16,317 nucleotides of DNA, taken from Moraxellaceae bacterium (GTDB taxonomy: Bacteria > Pseudomonadota > Gammaproteobacteria > Pseudomonadales > Moraxellaceae). The notes beneath the pieces are model-generated. The model was not told the DNA's origin, searched no databases, and was given only the letters and a program-made list of their open reading frames with translations. Below are positions 13,453-16,317 of the stretch, one piece after another (position 1 is the first letter of the stretch; the number at the start of each line of letters is the position of its first letter). The stretch spans positions 1-16,317 of the forward strand of contig JACKNZ010000031.1 of NCBI GenBank assembly GCA_024234595.1, given 5' to 3'. The position numbers were made by a program, and so were the translations under genes.

Positions 13453-13947
13453 ATGACAGCTACAGCGACTGACTTATTTCAATGGTCGGATAGTTTTAAT
13501 GTCCATATCCAAGAGGTAGATGAGCAACACAAGGTATTGGTGGATTTGTTAAATCAATTACATCGTGCGATTGTTGAGCGTCATGGCAAAGCGACCTCAC
13601 AAGAAATCCTTAACCAACTTGCAGACTATACCCGTACCCATTTTTTGTTGGAAGAAAGCTTAATGCGTGTATTGCATTATCCTGGTTTAGAAATTCATAA
13701 ACAACAACATGAAGATTTAATAAAGCAAATACAAGAATTACAAAGAAAAATAGACGAAGAAGGTGCAACCATTACTTTTGAATTATTACATTTTTTAAAA
13801 ATGTGGTTGATTCAGCATATCAATGAGAGCGATAAGCGTTTTGGGGATTTTTTTGCTAAATCCTCTCATTTGCAGCAATACACAACTTGGAATAAAGAAG
13901 TTGAGCAAACCATGAAAAAGAAAAAGTGGTGGTGGAAGTTTTGGTAA
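13453..13947 (+). CDS. Bacteriohemerythrin (di-iron oxygen-binding protein)
   Basis: A 164-residue cytoplasmic four-helix protein. All seven ligands of the di-iron site are visible: His26 (VDEQHK), His63 and Glu67 (THFLLEE), His82 and His86 (HKQQH), His122 and Asp127 (QHINESD). It binds O2 reversibly; family members act in oxygen storage or delivery, sensing and iron handling. The canonical domain ends near 135. About 30 further residues end in a tail of four Lys then WWWKFW (155-164), which is unusual and could attach the protein to the inner membrane or to a partner. GGAG at 13441-13444 is a good ribosome-binding site 8 bases before the ATG. It is monocistronic by position, with an intrinsic terminator just after it, convergent with polA. 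Confidence 0.93.
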   Translation: MTATATDLFQWSDSFNVHIQEVDEQHKVLVDLLNQLHRAIVERHGKATSQEILNQLADYTRTHFLLEESLMRVLHYPGLEIHKQQHEDLIKQIQELQRKIDEEGATITFELLHFLKMWLIQHINESDKRFGDFFAKSSHLQQYTTWNKEVEQTMKKKKWWWKFW

Positions 13948-13955
13948 GCACATGT

Positions 13956-13984
13956 TAGCCCGTCTAGGACGGGCTAAATTTTTT
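13956..13984 (+). terminator. Intrinsic terminator of the bacteriohemerythrin gene
   Basis: TAGCCCGTC (13956-13964) and GACGGGCTA (13968-13976) form a perfect 9-base GC-rich stem with loop TAG, followed by AA and six T (13979-13984). It is a textbook + strand terminator. The - strand side lacks a T-run, so it would stop polA transcripts less well. Confidence 0.85.
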
Positions 13985-13985
13985 A

Positions 13986-16316
13986 TCAATGCGCCTCATC
14001 CCAATTTTTTCCAACACCCACTTCCACCAATAACGGCACAGCTAAATTGGCTACACCACTCATGGCAATCGGCAACATTGCTTTGACGCGCTCTACATGT
14101 TCATTTTTGACTTCTAGCACCAATTCGTCATGAACTTGTAATAACAAATAAGCGTCTAATTGTTGCAGTTTGAGTTGGGCATCAACGGCAATCATTGCTA
14201 ATTTAATAATGTCTGCTGCCGAGCCTTGTAACGGTGCATTAATGGCAGCACGTTCTGCCGCTTGGCGAATGCTCGGATTTTTAGAATGAATATCACGCAT
14301 CGGTAATTTGCGACCAAACAAGGTTTCGACAAAGCCTTTGTCGCCCGCTTGATGACGAATATTGTCCATATAACGTTTAACGCCTGTATAACGATTAAAA
14401 TATAAATCAATATAGGCTTGGGCTTCGCTACGCGAGGCATTGATTTGTTTAGCTAAACCAAACGCTGACATGCCATATAACAAACCAAAGTTAATGGCTT
14501 TGGCGTTACGGCGTTGCTCGTTGCTGACTTCATTTAAGGGGATCCCAAAGACTTCGGCAGCGGTGGCTTTGTGAATGTCTTCGCCCATGCTAAAGGCGTG
14601 TAATAAACGCTCGTCTTGGCTTAAATGTGCCATTAAGCGTAACTCAATTTGCGAGTAGTCGGCAGCCACTAATTGATAGCCGTCGGCGGCAATAAAGGCT
14701 TGGCGAATTTGGCGACCCTCAGCACTACGAATAGGAATGTTTTGCAAATTAGGGTCTGACGATGACAAACGACCTGTGGCAGTGACTGCCTGATGATACG
14801 AAGTATGAATACGTTTGCTAACAGGGTTTGCCATTTTGGGCAGAGTATCGGTATAAGTGCCTTTTAATTTACTTAAACTGCGATGCTCTAAAATCACTTT
14901 AGCTAAAGGATGTTCTAACTGCTCTAAGATATTTTCGCCGGTTGCATATTGGCCTGTCGCAGTTTTTTTACCCCCTTCTAAACCTAATTTATCAAATAAA
15001 ATTTCACCTAATTGTTTTGGGGAGGCTAAGTTAAACACTGTGCCTGCAATGTCGTGCGCTTGTTTTTCAAGTTCAGTTAAACGTTCACCCATTTGCTGAC
15101 TAAGTTTTTGCAGTTGGGCAAAGTCTAATAAAGTGCCTCGCGCTTCCATCTGTTGCAAAATCGGCGCAACAGGCATTTCGATATCGTGCAATAAACGATT
15201 GAGTGATGGCTCTGCCAATAATTTAGGCACAAATAACTCTTTTAAGCGTAGGGTAATATCGGCATCTTCACAGGCATAATGGCTGGCTTTTTCTACTTCA
15301 ATTTGGTCAAACGTCAGTTGTTTTACGCCTTTGCCTGCTAATTCCTCAAACGTTGTGGTTTGATAGTTAAGATAATGTTTGGCTAAATCATCAAGATTAT
15401 GGCGAGTAGCGATGGCATCTAACACATAAGAAGCCAACATGGTATCAAAGACAATGCCTTGTACACTAATGCCATGATTAGCAAGCACATGGGTGTCATA
15501 TTTAAGATGTTGGCCAATTTTGCCAATATGCGGGTTTTCTAAAATGGCTTTGAGTTGTTTTAACACCGTATCTCTGTCGAGTTGTTCAGGTGCACCTAAA
15601 TAACTATGTGCAAGCGGTACATAATAAGCTTCACCCACTACTAAAGACACCGAAAAACCGACAATGCGTGCTTCTTTATAATTTAGGCTAGTGGTTTCGG
15701 TATCAAAGGCAAACGCAGGGGCTAAATTAAGTTTATCTAATAATGCTGACCATGCCGAAACAGTGTTCACAGTATGATATTTGGTGCTAATCGGTGGGGC
15801 TTCGGGTTCACTTTGCTCATCCAATGTCGGTAGGGCAGAAGCATCTAAGCTGGCTAATAAAGCATTAAATTCAAAACGTTGATATAAGTCTTTTAAGACG
15901 GTGTGATTGGGGGCTTGGCGGATTAAGGCATCAGGATGCACTTTTAAGGCTAATTGACAATCAATCGTGGCAAGCTGTTGACTCAACGCGACTTGGCTAA
16001 GGCTATTTCTAAAGGTTTCACCGACTTTACCTTTAATACTGGCTGCATTGGCAATTAAATTAGCAATCGAGCCATGCTCTTGTAACCACTTAACCGCCGT
16101 TTTTGGCCCTACACCTTGTACACCTGCAATACCATCCGAGGCATCGCCCACTAAGGCTAAATAATCAATAATTTGACTGGGTTTAACACCAAATTTGGCT
16201 TCTACGCCAGTTGCATCTAACACAGTATCCATAAACGGATTAACAAGGGTAATACGGTCATTTACCAATTGCGCCATGTCTTTATCACCTGTAGAGATAA
16301 TCACATCCCAACCATG
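13986..16316 (-). CDS. polA: DNA polymerase I, 5' end off window
   Basis: About 776 residues of Pol I, missing roughly the first 140-150 by comparison with E. coli. The frame is open to the window edge (HGWDVIIST...), so the GTG at 16304 is not the start. The visible N-terminus is the C-terminal part of the 5'-nuclease domain, with STGDKDMAQLV and the H3TH GDASDGIAGVQGVGPKTA. The 3'-5' exonuclease follows with DTETTSLN, KYDTHVLAN and YACEDADITL, so the Asp/Glu/Asp and Tyr-Asp residues of a DEDDy proofreading site are all present. The polymerase domain has motif A DYSQIELRLMAHLS (near 14620-14660), motif B RRNAKAINFGLLYG (near 14469-14513) and motif C VHDELVLE (near 14110-14140). It fills gaps and removes RNA primers in replication and repair. 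It ends VGVGKNWDEAH, 39 bases from the convergent hemerythrin gene. Confidence 0.97.
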   Translation of the reverse strand, partial: HGWDVIISTGDKDMAQLVNDRITLVNPFMDTVLDATGVEAKFGVKPSQIIDYLALVGDASDGIAGVQGVGPKTAVKWLQEHGSIANLIANAASIKGKVGETFRNSLSQVALSQQLATIDCQLALKVHPDALIRQAPNHTVLKDLYQRFEFNALLASLDASALPTLDEQSEPEAPPISTKYHTVNTVSAWSALLDKLNLAPAFAFDTETTSLNYKEARIVGFSVSLVVGEAYYVPLAHSYLGAPEQLDRDTVLKQLKAILENPHIGKIGQHLKYDTHVLANHGISVQGIVFDTMLASYVLDAIATRHNLDDLAKHYLNYQTTTFEELAGKGVKQLTFDQIEVEKASHYACEDADITLRLKELFVPKLLAEPSLNRLLHDIEMPVAPILQQMEARGTLLDFAQLQKLSQQMGERLTELEKQAHDIAGTVFNLASPKQLGEILFDKLGLEGGKKTATGQYATGENILEQLEHPLAKVILEHRSLSKLKGTYTDTLPKMANPVSKRIHTSYHQAVTATGRLSSSDPNLQNIPIRSAEGRQIRQAFIAADGYQLVAADYSQIELRLMAHLSQDERLLHAFSMGEDIHKATAAEVFGIPLNEVSNEQRRNAKAINFGLLYGMSAFGLAKQINASRSEAQAYIDLYFNRYTGVKRYMDNIRHQAGDKGFVETLFGRKLPMRDIHSKNPSIRQAAERAAINAPLQGSAADIIKLAMIAVDAQLKLQQLDAYLLLQVHDELVLEVKNEHVERVKAMLPIAMSGVANLAVPLLVEVGVGKNWDEAH

Positions 16317-16317
16317 A

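Noticed and set aside
16302..16304. GTG as the polA start
   Set aside because: The open frame and the polA match (HGWD before VIIST) continue to the window edge, so the gene is truncated there.

Overview
The window comes from an AT-leaning gammaproteobacterium. I infer Pseudomonadales, most likely the Moraxellaceae side, from four things: a family-V-type secreted lipase like those of Moraxella and Psychrobacter, a GspE/PulE ATPase standing alone rather than in a full gsp operon, bacteriohemerythrin next to polA, and a SpeD/DUF4178/SPFH cluster. No rRNA, tRNA or species marker is present, so this placement is tentative.

Left part (1-4850, all + strand). The window opens inside a HINT-domain protein, the kind of C-terminal processing module found on polymorphic toxins. 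Here it ends without the usual His-Asn and with no toxin behind it. A 19-bp near-perfect inverted repeat, with a promoter inside it, then leads into a tightly packed row of six genes: a small winged-helix regulator, a nucleotidyltransferase-fold protein, an SPFH/SHOCT scaffold protein, S-adenosylmethionine decarboxylase (speD), a double zinc-ribbon DUF4178 membrane protein, and a 50-residue single-span peptide with a Gly/Ser tail. The first four are coupled by ATGA overlaps or a 2-base gap. A REP-like doublet lies between speD and the DUF4178 gene. This row is the most interesting part of the window. It looks like a polyamine-linked membrane or stress module joined to a regulator/nucleotidyltransferase pair that resembles a toxin-antitoxin locus, yet no aminopropyltransferase is present.

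Middle part (4854-11402). A CDF metal transporter (-) is divergent from a large hybrid sensor kinase (+) with a 7TMR-DISM sensor, HisKA, HATPase and receiver. After it, on the - strand, lie an unrecognised helical 335-residue protein bracketed by two identical 39-bp copies of the REP-like repeat, a secreted alpha/beta hydrolase (lipase), and an outer-membrane beta-barrel protein.

Right part (11416-16317). The barrel gene and a GspE/PulE-family ATPase (+) are transcribed apart from promoters whose -10 boxes overlap. A bacteriohemerythrin with an odd Lys/Trp tail follows. It ends in a clear intrinsic terminator that separates it from convergent polA, whose 5' end lies beyond the right edge. These genes look like ordinary chromosomal backbone.
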